The position numbers and the translations under genes are program-made. Source: JBBCJR01 sp037190805 (GTDB taxonomy: Bacteria > Pseudomonadota > Alphaproteobacteria > Sphingomonadales > Sphingomonadaceae). Taken from it: a stretch of DNA of 64,000 nt. The notes beneath the pieces were generated by a model. It searched no databases and was not told the origin of the DNA. It saw only the letters and a program-made list of their open reading frames with translations. Within the stretch, counting starts at the first letter, position 1, and the number at the start of each line of letters is the position of its first letter. Below are positions 8,675 through 17,218 of the stretch, in pieces. The stretch lies in assembly GCA_037190805.1 (NCBI GenBank), contig JBBCJR010000008.1:1-64000 (forward strand), in the 5' to 3' direction.

Positions 8675-10021
8675 ATGCTGACCGTTGCCAACGCCCTTGA
8701 TCGCCTCCAGTCCGCCATCTCCGCCGCGCGTGCGCAGGGCGCCGACGCCGCCGACGGCCTCTATGTCGGCGAGGCTTCGACCAGCGTCCAGGTGCGGCTG
8801 GGCGCGCTTGAGGACATCGGCCGCTCGGAAGGCGAGGAATTGGCCCTGAGGGTGTTCGTCGGCAGCCGCTCCGCCAGCGTCTCGACATCGGATCTTGGCG
8901 CAGGGGCATTGGCGGAACTGGTCGATCGGGCAGTGGCGATGGCCCGCGAGGCACCCGAGGACCCCTATGCCGGCCTCGCTCCTGCCGATCGGCTGGCGCC
9001 GGGTCCGTTTCCCGATCTCGATCTCGATGACGGCGGCGAGGTCGATCCGACGATGTTGCGTGAGGCCGCACTGGCGGCCGAAGACGCGGCGCGGGCGGTG
9101 CCCGGGATCGCGAATAGCGAGGGCGGCAGTGCCAGTGCTGGGCGCGGCACCGTGGCAATCGCCACCAGCCATGGCTTTGCCGGGGGCTATACCGGATCGA
9201 ATCACGGCCTGTGGGCCGTGGTCATCGCGGGCGAGGGTGCCGCTATGCAGCGCGACTATGCGTCGCACAGCGCGCGCCATCGTACCGATCTGGAAGCGGC
9301 GGATGCGATCGGCCGGCGGGCGGGCGAGCGGGCGGTGCGACGGCTCAATCCGGCTCGCCTGACCAGCGGCACGATGCCGGTGGTGTTCGACCCCCGCGTG
9401 GGCAATTCGCTGATCGGGCATCTTGCCGGCGCCATCACCGGCTCCGCCATCGCCCGCAAGACCAGCTTTCTGCTCGGCAAGCGCGACGAGCGGGTGTTCG
9501 CGCCGGGTATCGTCATCGTGGACGATCCGCACCGGCCGCGCGGCCTGCGTTCGCGGGGTTTTGACGGCGAGGGGCTGGCGACGCGGCGGACGGAGATCGT
9601 GGCCGATGGCGTGCTCGGCGACTGGCTGATGGATAGCGCCTCGGCCCGTCAGCTGGGTGAACAGCCGACCGGCCATGCGACGCGCGGCATTGGCGGTCCG
9701 CCGGGGGCGGGCTTGTCCAACGTCTATCTTGCCGCCGGCGACCAGAGCGCTGCGGACCTGATCGCGGATATTGGTGAAGGGCTGCTGGTGACTGAACTGA
9801 TCGGTCATGGGGTAAACCCGGTCACCGGCGACTACAGCCGCGGTGCGGCGGGCTTTGTCATTCGCGACGGGGTGATCGGCGGCGCGGTCGCAGAGGTGAC
9901 GATCGCCGGCAACCTCGTCGAGATGTTCGCGGCGATGCGACCCGCCAATGACCTCGAGTTTCGCCGGACGGTCGACGTGCCGACGATCCGCATCGACGGG
10001 ATGATGGTCGGCGGTGCCTGA
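8675..10021 (+). CDS. pmbA: Metallopeptidase partner PmbA/TldE
   Basis: TldE/PmbA family protein, 448 aa. With TldD it forms a heterodimeric protease that processes modified peptides; PmbA itself lacks the HExxxH zinc site, and none is seen here. The N-terminal mixed domain begins with VANALDRLQSAISAARAQGA. The C-terminal half has the conserved RRLNPARLTSGTMPVVFDP, a Gly/Ser-rich ligand loop, and GVNPVTGDYSRGAAGFVI near the end. Start at ATG 8675. The last eight bases overlap the next gene, implying translational coupling. tldD is not in this window. Confidence 0.93.
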   Translation: MLTVANALDRLQSAISAARAQGADAADGLYVGEASTSVQVRLGALEDIGRSEGEELALRVFVGSRSASVSTSDLGAGALAELVDRAVAMAREAPEDPYAGLAPADRLAPGPFPDLDLDDGGEVDPTMLREAALAAEDAARAVPGIANSEGGSASAGRGTVAIATSHGFAGGYTGSNHGLWAVVIAGEGAAMQRDYASHSARHRTDLEAADAIGRRAGERAVRRLNPARLTSGTMPVVFDPRVGNSLIGHLAGAITGSAIARKTSFLLGKRDERVFAPGIVIVDDPHRPRGLRSRGFDGEGLATRRTEIVADGVLGDWLMDSASARQLGEQPTGHATRGIGGPPGAGLSNVYLAAGDQSAADLIADIGEGLLVTELIGHGVNPVTGDYSRGAAGFVIRDGVIGGAVAEVTIAGNLVEMFAAMRPANDLEFRRTVDVPTIRIDGMMVGGA

Positions 10022-10802
10022 TTCGCTGTCAAATCAGCTTGCCGCCGTCGTCGAAGTGGCGGCCGATGCCGGCCGGCTGGCCGCCGACTGGTTCGATCGC
10101 GATTATCGTCGCTGGGAAAAGGCGCCGGGCAATCCGGTGTGCGAGATCGACCTCAGCGTCGACGCGTTCATCCGCCCGCGCCTGATGGAGATCGATCCCG
10201 ACGCCGGCTGGCTGTCGGAAGAAACGGCGGATGACCCCGCACGCCTGGCCCGGCGGCGACTCTGGGTGGTCGATCCGATCGACGGCACCCGCGACTATAT
10301 CCGGGGCCGCACCGGCTGGGCGGTATCGATTGCGTTGATCGAGGGCGGACGACCGCTGATCGGCGTCCTCGACGCGCCCTTGCGGGCCGAACGCTGGCAG
10401 GCGGTGGCGGGCGGCGGTGCCTATCTGAACGACACGCCCATCAAGGTCTCCGCGAGAGACGTGCTCGCCGGCGCGCGCGTGCCCGCGGATCATCTGCCGC
10501 GCGTCGATCGTGACCTTGTCGCTGTGACCAAGCCCAATTCGATCGCGCTGAGAATGGCCATGGTTGCCGCCGGAGAGGCGGATCTGGTCGCCTCGGTCCG
10601 GTGGGGAAATGAGTGGGATGTCGCGGCGGCCGCACTGATCGTCGCCGAGGCGGGCGGCGTCGTCAGCGATGCGCTCGGTCAGCCGCTGATCTTCAACCAG
10701 CCCAAGGCGCGTGCATTGGGTGTGCTGGCCACGACGACCGGCCTCCATGCCGAGGCGGTCGAGCGCTTGCGCGCGCGGGTGGAAGCCGTCACCGGCGATT
10801 GA
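10014..10802 (+). CDS. Inositol monophosphatase family phosphatase (CysQ/SuhB-like)
   Basis: Mg-dependent, Li-sensitive type phosphatase of the IMPase/FBPase fold, 262 aa. The metal site is clear: WLSEETADD supplies the first Glu, WVVDPIDGTRDY is the signature with both Asp ligands, and EWDVAAAALIVAEAGG is the C-terminal motif. The family acts on inositol phosphates, 3'-phosphoadenosine 5'-phosphate (CysQ) or histidinol phosphate (HisN-like); sequence alone does not separate these, and CysQ-like is my first guess. GTG start at 10014 lies inside the end of pmbA. It is convergent with the CoA-binding gene 25 bases later. Confidence 0.88.
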   Translation: MPDSLSNQLAAVVEVAADAGRLAADWFDRDYRRWEKAPGNPVCEIDLSVDAFIRPRLMEIDPDAGWLSEETADDPARLARRRLWVVDPIDGTRDYIRGRTGWAVSIALIEGGRPLIGVLDAPLRAERWQAVAGGGAYLNDTPIKVSARDVLAGARVPADHLPRVDRDLVAVTKPNSIALRMAMVAAGEADLVASVRWGNEWDVAAAALIVAEAGGVVSDALGQPLIFNQPKARALGVLATTTGLHAEAVERLRARVEAVTGD

Positions 10803-10827
10803 CCGGGGGCCTGCTGCCCCGACGATA

Positions 10828-11256
10828 TCAGCCGACTGGCGGCAGGCCCAGGCGGGCGATCTCGATCTTCGGGCAGCGGTTCATGACGACCTTGAGGCCG
10901 GCGGCTTCGGCTCGGGCGGCGGCGGCCTCGTTGATGACGCCGATCTGCATCCAGACGGCCTTCGCGCCGGCCGCGATCGCTTCATCGACCGCGTCGCCGG
11001 CCGCCTGGGGACGGCGGAAGATGTCGACCAGATCGATCGGTTCGCCGATCTGCGACAATTCCCGCCACACGAATTCGCCATGAACATGTTCGCCCGTGAT
11101 CTGGGGGTTGATCGGGAACACGCGATAGCCGTGCGCCTGAAGCGCCTGCATCACCCCGTAGCTGGGCCGGTCCGGGCGGTCCGAGGCGCCGATCAGGGCG
11201 ACGGTGCGGACGGACTGGAGCAGGTCGGCAATATCTTCGTCGCGGGTCAGCGGCAT
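10828..11256 (-). CDS. CoA-binding protein (YccU type)
   Basis: Small Rossmann-fold protein of the CoA-binding domain family, 142 aa. The N-terminal VALIGASDRPDRPSYGVMQA holds the Gly loop that binds CoA in succinyl-CoA synthetase alpha and its stand-alone relatives; DIFRRPQAAGDAVDEAIAAGAKAVWMQIGV and NRCPKIE are the other conserved blocks. I chose ATG 11256 because GGAGG lies just upstream, inside the end of mrp, and family similarity begins there; the open frame extends further but only in shadow sequence. Translation is probably coupled to mrp, whose stop codon overlaps this spacing. Physiological role unknown. Confidence 0.88.
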   Translation of the reverse strand: MPLTRDEDIADLLQSVRTVALIGASDRPDRPSYGVMQALQAHGYRVFPINPQITGEHVHGEFVWRELSQIGEPIDLVDIFRRPQAAGDAVDEAIAAGAKAVWMQIGVINEAAAARAEAAGLKVVMNRCPKIEIARLGLPPVG

Positions 11257-11258
11257 GA

Positions 11259-12248
11259 TCAATCCTCCAGGAAACGGGTGACGGCGGCGGCGATCTCCCT
11301 GAACGCATGAGCGGCCGGATCGTCGCCCAGCGCCACCGGACGCCCTTCGTCCGAGGCTTCGCGGACGCCGATGTCGAGGGGCACCCGGCCCAGGAAGGGC
11401 ACGCCCAGGCCAATGCAGGCCGCCTCCACCCCGCCGCGCCCGAACGGGTCGGAGACATGGCCGCAGGCCGGACAGCAATAGCCGGACATATTCTCCACAA
11501 GGCCGATGATCGGCACGGCGAGCTGGTTGAACAGATCGATGGCGCGGCGGGCATCGATCAGTGCCAGGTCCTGCGGGGTGGAGACGATCACCGCGCCGGC
11601 GGGCTTGTGGCGCTGGGCAAGGGTGATGTGGATGTCGCCGGTGCCCGGCGGCATGTCGAGCAGGATCGGATCTGCGTCACCCCAGTCGGCATCTTCGATC
11701 AGCTGCTTCAGCGCCTGTCCCACCATCGGCCCGCGCCAGGCGATGGCGCGGGACGGATCGATCATGTGGCCGATCGACAAGGTGCGGACGCCATGGCTGA
11801 CGATCGGCTGCAGCACCTTGTCGACAGCCGTGGCGCGGGCAGCGCTGCTGCCGAACAGGGTTGGAACCGAGGGACCGTGGATGTCGGCATCGATCAGCCC
11901 GACCTCGCGCCCGCCTGCTGCCAGGGCAACGGCGAGATTGGCGGCGACGGTCGATTTGCCCACACCACCCTTGCCGCTTGCCACCGCGACGAAGCGGCGC
12001 GCTCGCCGCTCGGCGGTGAGCACCAGCCGCGCCTCGGCGACGCCGGGCAGCGCCCGCATCGCCTGCTCGACCTCGGCCTGCAGGCGCGCACGGGCATCTC
12101 CCGACAGCCCAGCGACGTCGAGAACGGCACTGGCGATCCCATCGGCGATGCGCGGCGCGGCCAGGCGTCCGCTCTCCACCAGGCCGCGTCCGCTGGACGG
12201 ATCGGCGATGCGGTCGAGGGCGGCGGCGAGATGCTGATGGTCGGTCAC
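11259..12248 (-). CDS. mrp: Mrp/ApbC family Fe-S cluster carrier ATPase
   Basis: P-loop NTPase that carries [4Fe-4S] clusters to apo-proteins, 329 aa. An N-terminal DUF59-like region (LPGVAEARLVLTAER) precedes the deviant Walker A SGKGGVGKSTVAANLA; DADIHGPSVPTLFG and LLDMPPGTGDIHITL follow. The cluster-bridging pair is in the motif CCPACGH (Cys-x-x-Cys). Start: GTG at 12248 with AGAGGA upstream; the longer open frame runs across the promoter of divergent hflK. The downstream CoA-binding gene begins at its stop codon. It shares a short bidirectional promoter region with hflK. Confidence 0.95.
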   Translation of the reverse strand: MTDHQHLAAALDRIADPSSGRGLVESGRLAAPRIADGIASAVLDVAGLSGDARARLQAEVEQAMRALPGVAEARLVLTAERRARRFVAVASGKGGVGKSTVAANLAVALAAGGREVGLIDADIHGPSVPTLFGSSAARATAVDKVLQPIVSHGVRTLSIGHMIDPSRAIAWRGPMVGQALKQLIEDADWGDADPILLDMPPGTGDIHITLAQRHKPAGAVIVSTPQDLALIDARRAIDLFNQLAVPIIGLVENMSGYCCPACGHVSDPFGRGGVEAACIGLGVPFLGRVPLDIGVREASDEGRPVALGDDPAAHAFREIAAAVTRFLED

Positions 12249-12292
12249 GCAAAATATCCTCTGAACTGTAAAGCCCTCGCAATCGCGACGCC

Positions 12293-12310
12293 TTGGCCTA
12301 TATAGGGGCG
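12293..12310. promoter_or_regulatory. Palindromic -10-like element between mrp and hflK
   Basis: The 80-base divergent spacer contains the perfect palindrome CCTATATAGG at 12297-12306, which can serve as a -10 hexamer on either strand. It lies about 20 bases from the hflK ATG and about 50 from the mrp GTG. CCTATAT also occurs upstream of the tmRNA gene. No convincing -35 is visible for either direction, so this is an inference from position and composition. Confidence 0.4.
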
Positions 12311-12328
12311 AATTCCGGGCGGGACAGA

Positions 12329-13444
12329 ATGACGAGCAACACAATCGACAGCCAACCAGTGATCCTGAAGGCAGATGGGAATGGCGGCGGCCCATGGGGC
12401 GGCTCCGGTAGTGGCGGCGGTTCCGGTTCGGGTGGCTCCGGCGGTGGCCCCAAGCATCCTTGGGGCCAGATTCCGCCCCGGCGGCCGCAGGGTGGCGGCG
12501 GGGGTGGCAAGGGCCCCAGCTTCGAGGATTTCATCCGCAAGGGCCAGGACCGATTGCGCGGTGGCCTGCCCTCTTCTGACGGCAAGCCGGTGTGGTTCTA
12601 CCTGATCGGCGCGGGCGTTGCGATCTGGCTGGTGATGACCAGCTTCTACAGGATCGAGGCGCAGGAGCGCGGGGTCGTCTCGCGCTTCGGCAGCTATGTG
12701 GCGACCACGGGCCCTGGCATGCACTTCAAGCTGCCGAATCCGATCGACCAGGTGACCAAGGTGCAATTCGAAGCGGTGTCGACGATCGAGATCGGCTCTA
12801 CCGACGAGAGTGCCCCCAACCTGATGCTGACGGGCGACCAGAACATCATCGACATCGCCTATGCGGTGCGGTGGAAGATCCAGAATCCCGAACGCTTCCT
12901 CTATGAGTTGCGCGACCCGCAGGAAACGATCCGCGAGGTCGCAGAGGCGGCGATGCGCGCCGAGATGTCGCAGGTGCCGCTCAATGCCGCCATCGGTCCG
13001 CAGCGGGCGCAAATCGCCGATCAGGCGCGAGACCGCATCCAGGAAGTACTGGAGAGCTACCGCGCGGGTATCGAAGTGCTGGGGGTCGACATCCGCCAGG
13101 CCGATCCGCCCAAGGCGGTGGATGAGGCGTTCAAGGACGTGTCGGCCGCCCAGCAGGAGGCCGAGGGCTACCTGAACCAGGCGCGGGCCTATTCGCAGCA
13201 ACTGGTCGCGGCGGCGGAAGGCGCTGCGGCCGAGTTCGACGCGGTATACGAGCAGTATCGCCTGTCGCCCGAAGTGACGCGCAAGCGCATGTATTACGAG
13301 ACGATGGAGAATATCCTGAGCCAGGTCGACAAGACCGTGGTCGAGGCGCCGGGCGTCCAGACCTATCTCCCCCTGTCGGAACTGCGCCGGACGCAGAGTG
13401 CGCCGCCTGAGACGACTGCCACGGCGGCGGGAGGTCGCCGGTGA
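12329..13444 (+). CDS. hflK: FtsH protease modulator HflK
   Basis: SPFH/band-7 protein that assembles with HflC into a cage around the FtsH membrane protease; 371 aa. The first 65 residues are Gly/Ser/Pro-rich, as in other HflK proteins, then one membrane span (about 89-105), then the SPFH domain starting RIEAQERGVVSRFG and a long Ala/Glu-rich helix (QQEAEGYLNQARAYSQQLVAAAEG). The C-terminus lies in the periplasm. The start at ATG 12329 fits the family N-terminus. hflC follows with a four-base GTGA overlap, and degP/Q completes a likely operon for envelope protein quality control. Confidence 0.95.
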   Translation: MTSNTIDSQPVILKADGNGGGPWGGSGSGGGSGSGGSGGGPKHPWGQIPPRRPQGGGGGGKGPSFEDFIRKGQDRLRGGLPSSDGKPVWFYLIGAGVAIWLVMTSFYRIEAQERGVVSRFGSYVATTGPGMHFKLPNPIDQVTKVQFEAVSTIEIGSTDESAPNLMLTGDQNIIDIAYAVRWKIQNPERFLYELRDPQETIREVAEAAMRAEMSQVPLNAAIGPQRAQIADQARDRIQEVLESYRAGIEVLGVDIRQADPPKAVDEAFKDVSAAQQEAEGYLNQARAYSQQLVAAAEGAAAEFDAVYEQYRLSPEVTRKRMYYETMENILSQVDKTVVEAPGVQTYLPLSELRRTQSAPPETTATAAGGRR

Positions 13445-14292
13445 GCAGCACTTTGTCCCGTCAGCTGATGATGGCCGCCGGCGGCCTGTTCCTGCTGCTC
13501 ATCCTGTTGTCGATGACGCTGTTCCGGGTGGACGAAACCCAGCAGGTGATCGTGACCCGGCTCGGCAAGCCGTCGCGGATCGTCAACGCCTATGATCCGC
13601 GCCAGGCCTTCGGCCAGACCCAGGCCGGCATCAACGCGCGCATCCCCTTCTTCGAGGAGGTGCGCTACATCGACAAGCGGGTGCTGGATCTCGACATGCC
13701 GCCCCAGCAGGTATTGTCGACCGATCAGCTGCGACTGGTGGTGGATGCATTCGCGCGGTTCCGCATCACCAATCCGCTGCGCATGTACCAGACGGTGGGA
13801 ACCGACGAGCGGCTGGCTGAAACTCTGTCGCGGGTGCTCAGTTCGCGTCTGCGGAACGAGCTTGGCAAGCAGCCGTTCGCGGCGCTGCTCAGCCCCGAGC
13901 GCGGCCAGATGATGGACGATATCCAAGAAAGCGTGAATCGCACCGCGAACCAATATGGTGCCGAGATCGTCGACGTGCGCATCAAGCGCGCCGACCTGCC
14001 TGAGGGCGCGCCACTGGAAAGCGCGTTCGAGCGGATGCGGACCGCCCGCCAGCAGGAGGCGATCACGATCCGCGCCAACGGCAAGAAGGAAGCCCAGATC
14101 ATCAGCGCCGAGGCCAATGCCCGGTCTGCCAAGATCTATTCCGACAGTTTCGGAAAGGACGCCGACTTCTATGCGTTTTTCCGTGCCATGCAGTCGTATC
14201 GGACAACCTTCAAGCAGGGCGACAATACCAGCATGGTGCTGTCGCCGGACAACGAGTATCTAAGGGAATTCAAGGGGCGCCGTGGCGGTTGA
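13441..14292 (+). CDS. hflC: FtsH protease modulator HflC
   Basis: Partner of HflK, 283 aa. One N-terminal membrane anchor (about residues 9-24, MAAGGLFLLLILLSMTLF) is followed by RVDETQQVIVTRLGKPSR and the SPFH domain; FVDMPxxQVLSTDQLRL-type sequence is present as LDMPPQQVLSTDQLRL. The C-terminal helix includes RQQEAITIRANGKKEAQII, typical of HflC, and ends with LSPDNEYLREF. GTG start overlaps the hflK stop codon. The gap to degP/Q is 82 bases and contains no obvious terminator. Confidence 0.95.
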   Translation: MSSTLSRQLMMAAGGLFLLLILLSMTLFRVDETQQVIVTRLGKPSRIVNAYDPRQAFGQTQAGINARIPFFEEVRYIDKRVLDLDMPPQQVLSTDQLRLVVDAFARFRITNPLRMYQTVGTDERLAETLSRVLSSRLRNELGKQPFAALLSPERGQMMDDIQESVNRTANQYGAEIVDVRIKRADLPEGAPLESAFERMRTARQQEAITIRANGKKEAQIISAEANARSAKIYSDSFGKDADFYAFFRAMQSYRTTFKQGDNTSMVLSPDNEYLREFKGRRGG

Positions 14293-14374
14293 GCCGGTAT
14301 TCAACTATGGTTCAGCCGATCGGCGGGATAAGTCGAGCCGATAGTTTGTGGATCTCCTGAGGAGAAAACCCCCA

Positions 14375-15928
14375 GTGCGCATCGCTTACGCAATTGCCGG
14401 AACCCTGCTCGCAGGTGGTACCGCCGCTACAATTCTGCTCCAGGAGCCGGGCGGCGCCCAACAAGCGCAGAACACACCAGGGTCGATGGCGACAGCCATG
14501 CCGCGCGCTGGCGCGCCGATGAGCTTCGCCGACTTGGCCGCGCGTCTGCAGCCCGCCGTCGCCAACATCTCGACGACGCAGCGTGTGCCGGTCTCGGGCG
14601 GGTTTTCGATGGGGTCGCCGTTCGACGAGCTGTTCCGCCAGTTCGGCGGGGGCGGCGGTGCTGGCGGCGCGGTGGATCGCAACGGCCAGCCGATCACGCG
14701 CGAAGCGACGTCGCTTGGTTCTGGTTTCGTCATTTCGGCCGATGGCTATGTCGTCACCAACAACCATGTCATCTCGGGCGGCCGCGATGGACGGGCGCCG
14801 GTTGAATCGATCAAGGTCACGCTTTCGGACCGCAAGGAATACACCGCCAAGCTGATCGGTCGCGACCAGCTGCTCGACCTTGCGCTGCTCAAGATCGAGG
14901 CCAAGGATCTGCCTTTCGTGCAGTTCGGCGATAGCCGTAGCGCCCGCGTCGGCGACTGGGTGGTGGCGATCGGCAATCCGTTCGGTTTGGGCGGAACGGT
15001 GACCTCGGGCATCATATCGGCGCTCCACCGCAATATCGGCGCCGGCCAATATGATCGCTACATCCAGACCGATGCGTCGATCAACCAGGGCAATTCCGGT
15101 GGACCGATGTTCGACCTTGCCGGCAATGTGATCGGCATCAATACGGCGATCTTCTCGCCGACCGGCGGCAATGTCGGCATCGGCTTTGCGATCCCCGCCG
15201 AACAGGCCAAACCCGCCATTGATGCGCTGATGAAGAATGGCCGGGTGCAGCGCGGCTATCTTGGCGTCGGCATCCAGCCGGTGGGCGAAGATATCGCCGA
15301 ATCGCTGGGTCTTCAGCGCGACCGGGGCGAGATCGTGGCGCGGGTGGAACCGGGTCAGCCGGCGGCCACCGCCGGCATTCGTCAGGGCGACGTCATCGTC
15401 AAGGTGGCGGGTCAGGAAGTGACGCCGGATAATACCCTGTCCTACATCATCGCCAATGCGCCCATCGGCAGCCGGGTGCCGATCGAGCTGATCCGCGGCG
15501 GCAACCGCCAGACCGTCACGGTCACGGTGGCCGAACGCCCCTCCGAGGAAGAGCTGGCGGGGAATGCCGACAGCTTCGGCGCCGACAGTCAGGCCGCGCC
15601 GAGCGGCGATCAGGCCGCGGCTCGGGCAAGCCTGGGAGTATCATTGCAGGCCCTGACGCCTGAAATCCTCCGGCAGCTGCGACTCTCCGCCGAAACCAAG
15701 GGGGTTGTCATCGCGGCCGTCGACCCGGGCAGCGATGCGGCTCAGCAGGGGCTCAATCGCGGCGACATCATCCTCAGCATCAACCAGCAGCCGGTGGCGA
15801 CTCCGCAGGCGGCGGCGGCGGCGGTCGATCAAGCCCGCCGGTCCAATCGCGACCGCGTGCTGCTGCTCGTCCAGCGCGGTAGCATGTCGCCCCGCTACAT
15901 CGGGGTGCGACTGTCGAGCGGCCGCTGA
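14375..15928 (+). CDS. degP: DegP/DegQ-type periplasmic serine protease (Do family)
   Basis: Trypsin-fold protease-chaperone with two PDZ domains, 517 aa. The N-terminus MRIAYAIAGTLLAGGTAATI is a signal peptide or anchor. The catalytic triad is His131 (VTNNHVISGG), Asp168 (LLDLALLKIE) and Ser241 (GNSGGPMFD). PDZ1 starts at about RGYLGVGIQPV and PDZ2 at about ASLGVSLQALTPE. A Gly-rich insert (FGGGGGAGG) precedes His131. I prefer GTG 14375, ten bases after GGAG, over GTG 14348, which lacks a ribosome site. DegP, DegQ and MucD cannot be separated by sequence alone. A hairpin terminator follows. Confidence 0.93.
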   Translation: MRIAYAIAGTLLAGGTAATILLQEPGGAQQAQNTPGSMATAMPRAGAPMSFADLAARLQPAVANISTTQRVPVSGGFSMGSPFDELFRQFGGGGGAGGAVDRNGQPITREATSLGSGFVISADGYVVTNNHVISGGRDGRAPVESIKVTLSDRKEYTAKLIGRDQLLDLALLKIEAKDLPFVQFGDSRSARVGDWVVAIGNPFGLGGTVTSGIISALHRNIGAGQYDRYIQTDASINQGNSGGPMFDLAGNVIGINTAIFSPTGGNVGIGFAIPAEQAKPAIDALMKNGRVQRGYLGVGIQPVGEDIAESLGLQRDRGEIVARVEPGQPAATAGIRQGDVIVKVAGQEVTPDNTLSYIIANAPIGSRVPIELIRGGNRQTVTVTVAERPSEEELAGNADSFGADSQAAPSGDQAAARASLGVSLQALTPEILRQLRLSAETKGVVIAAVDPGSDAAQQGLNRGDIILSINQQPVATPQAAAAAVDQARRSNRDRVLLLVQRGSMSPRYIGVRLSSGR

Positions 15929-15949
15929 TCATCAGGGATCACTGAAACA

Positions 15950-15983
15950 AGGCGGGGGTGGCCGACTGGCCGCCCCCGTTTTC
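15950..15983 (+). terminator. Rho-independent terminator after degP/Q
   Basis: A GC-rich inverted repeat (GCGGGGGTGGCC pairing with GGCCGCCCCCGT) with a four-base GACT loop, followed by TTTT, 22 bases beyond the degP/Q stop codon. It ends the hflK-hflC-degP/Q unit. Confidence 0.85.
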
Positions 15984-16024
15984 ATTGGTGGCGATCCCGG
16001 TATCCTGACAGCGGCGATCAAATG

Positions 16025-17218
16025 CTATCCGCGCGCCTTCCGGAATCTGTTCAGTCCTTCTTCGAGGTCGGCGATAAGATCGCTGGGATCCTCAAGTCCG
16101 ATATGCAGCCGAATGACCGGGCCCGCAGGTGTCCAGCGCGTCGCGCTGCGCATCGGGGTAGGGTCGATTGGCAGAGCGAGGCTTTCATAGCCGCCCCAGG
16201 AAAAGCCGATGCCGAACAGGCGTAGGCCGTCGATCAATGCCACCGCCGCCGATCGGTCGCCGCCGTCCAGAACGAGGCTGAACAGGCCGGTGGCGCCGGT
16301 GAAGTCGCGGGCCCACAAATCGTGGCCGGGGCAGGAGGCGAGGGCCGGGTGCAGCACGCGCGCGACCTCCGGCCGACCGGAGAGCCAGTTCGCGATCTCG
16401 CGGGCGGAGCGGTCATGGCGGGCCAGCCGAACGGCAAGCGTCCGCAGGCCTCGGCTAGCCAGATAGGCATCGTCGGGGGCGGCGTGCTGGCCGAACATGT
16501 ATGTGGCGGCCTTGATCCTGTCCCAGACCTCGGGGGCGGCGGTAATCGCGCCCATCATGGCGTCGGAATGCCCGATGACATATTTCGTCAGGGACAGAAT
16601 GGAGATGTCGATGCCATGCGCGATGGCGGGGAAGTAAAGCGGCGTCGCCCAGGTATTGTCGATCAGCGTGATCACACCCCGCGCCCGCGCGGCAGCGGTG
16701 ATGGCTGGAATGTCCTGAACTTCGAAAGTCAGCGAGCCGGGGCTTTCCAGAAAGATCGCCTTGGTCCTGTCGCTGATCAGGTCGGCGATGCCTTCGCCGA
16801 TCAGCGGATCATAATAGCGGACTGAAACGCCCCACGGCTCCAGCACATTGCGGCAAAAGGCACGGGTTGGCTCATAGACGCTGTCGACCATCAGCAGATC
16901 GTCGCCCGGCGACAGCACCGCCATCAACGCCGTGGTGATCGCCGCGACGCCCGAGGGAAACAGCTTCGTTCCCGCTGCTCCCGGCTCCAGCGAGGTCAGC
17001 GCATCGGCCAGCGACCATTGGGTGGGCGTTCCGCGCCGGCCATAATAGAGTCCCTCATCGGGCGCACGCACGGCGGCATCGAGGTTGGCGACGCTGTCGA
17101 ACAGGCAGGTGGATGCCCGCCATACCGGTGGATTGACGATACCTGCCGTCCAGCCCGGCCGGCGTCCGGCCGTAACTAGTCGTGTACCGTCGCCGTCGCC
17201 GGCCCGTGACTTGCTCAT
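16025..17218 (-). CDS. metC: Cystathionine beta-lyase-type PLP enzyme
   Basis: Cys/Met-metabolism PLP enzyme, 397 aa, predicted to cleave cystathionine to homocysteine, pyruvate and ammonia. The PLP lysine is Lys212 in SLTKYVIGHSDAMMG; YYGRRGTPTQWSLADALTSLE and TLIDNTWATPLYF are family blocks, and the C-terminus WTPAGPVIRLHIGLEDPSDLI is typical. The GHSDAMMG motif points to MetC rather than to cystathionine gamma-synthase or MetZ. ATG 17218 shares its A with the TAA stop of sseA (TAATG), so the two are translationally coupled. A second enzyme of the same superfamily, MetZ, is encoded at 36954. Confidence 0.9.
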   Translation of the reverse strand: MSKSRAGDGDGTRLVTAGRRPGWTAGIVNPPVWRASTCLFDSVANLDAAVRAPDEGLYYGRRGTPTQWSLADALTSLEPGAAGTKLFPSGVAAITTALMAVLSPGDDLLMVDSVYEPTRAFCRNVLEPWGVSVRYYDPLIGEGIADLISDRTKAIFLESPGSLTFEVQDIPAITAAARARGVITLIDNTWATPLYFPAIAHGIDISILSLTKYVIGHSDAMMGAITAAPEVWDRIKAATYMFGQHAAPDDAYLASRGLRTLAVRLARHDRSAREIANWLSGRPEVARVLHPALASCPGHDLWARDFTGATGLFSLVLDGGDRSAAVALIDGLRLFGIGFSWGGYESLALPIDPTPMRSATRWTPAGPVIRLHIGLEDPSDLIADLEEGLNRFRKARG

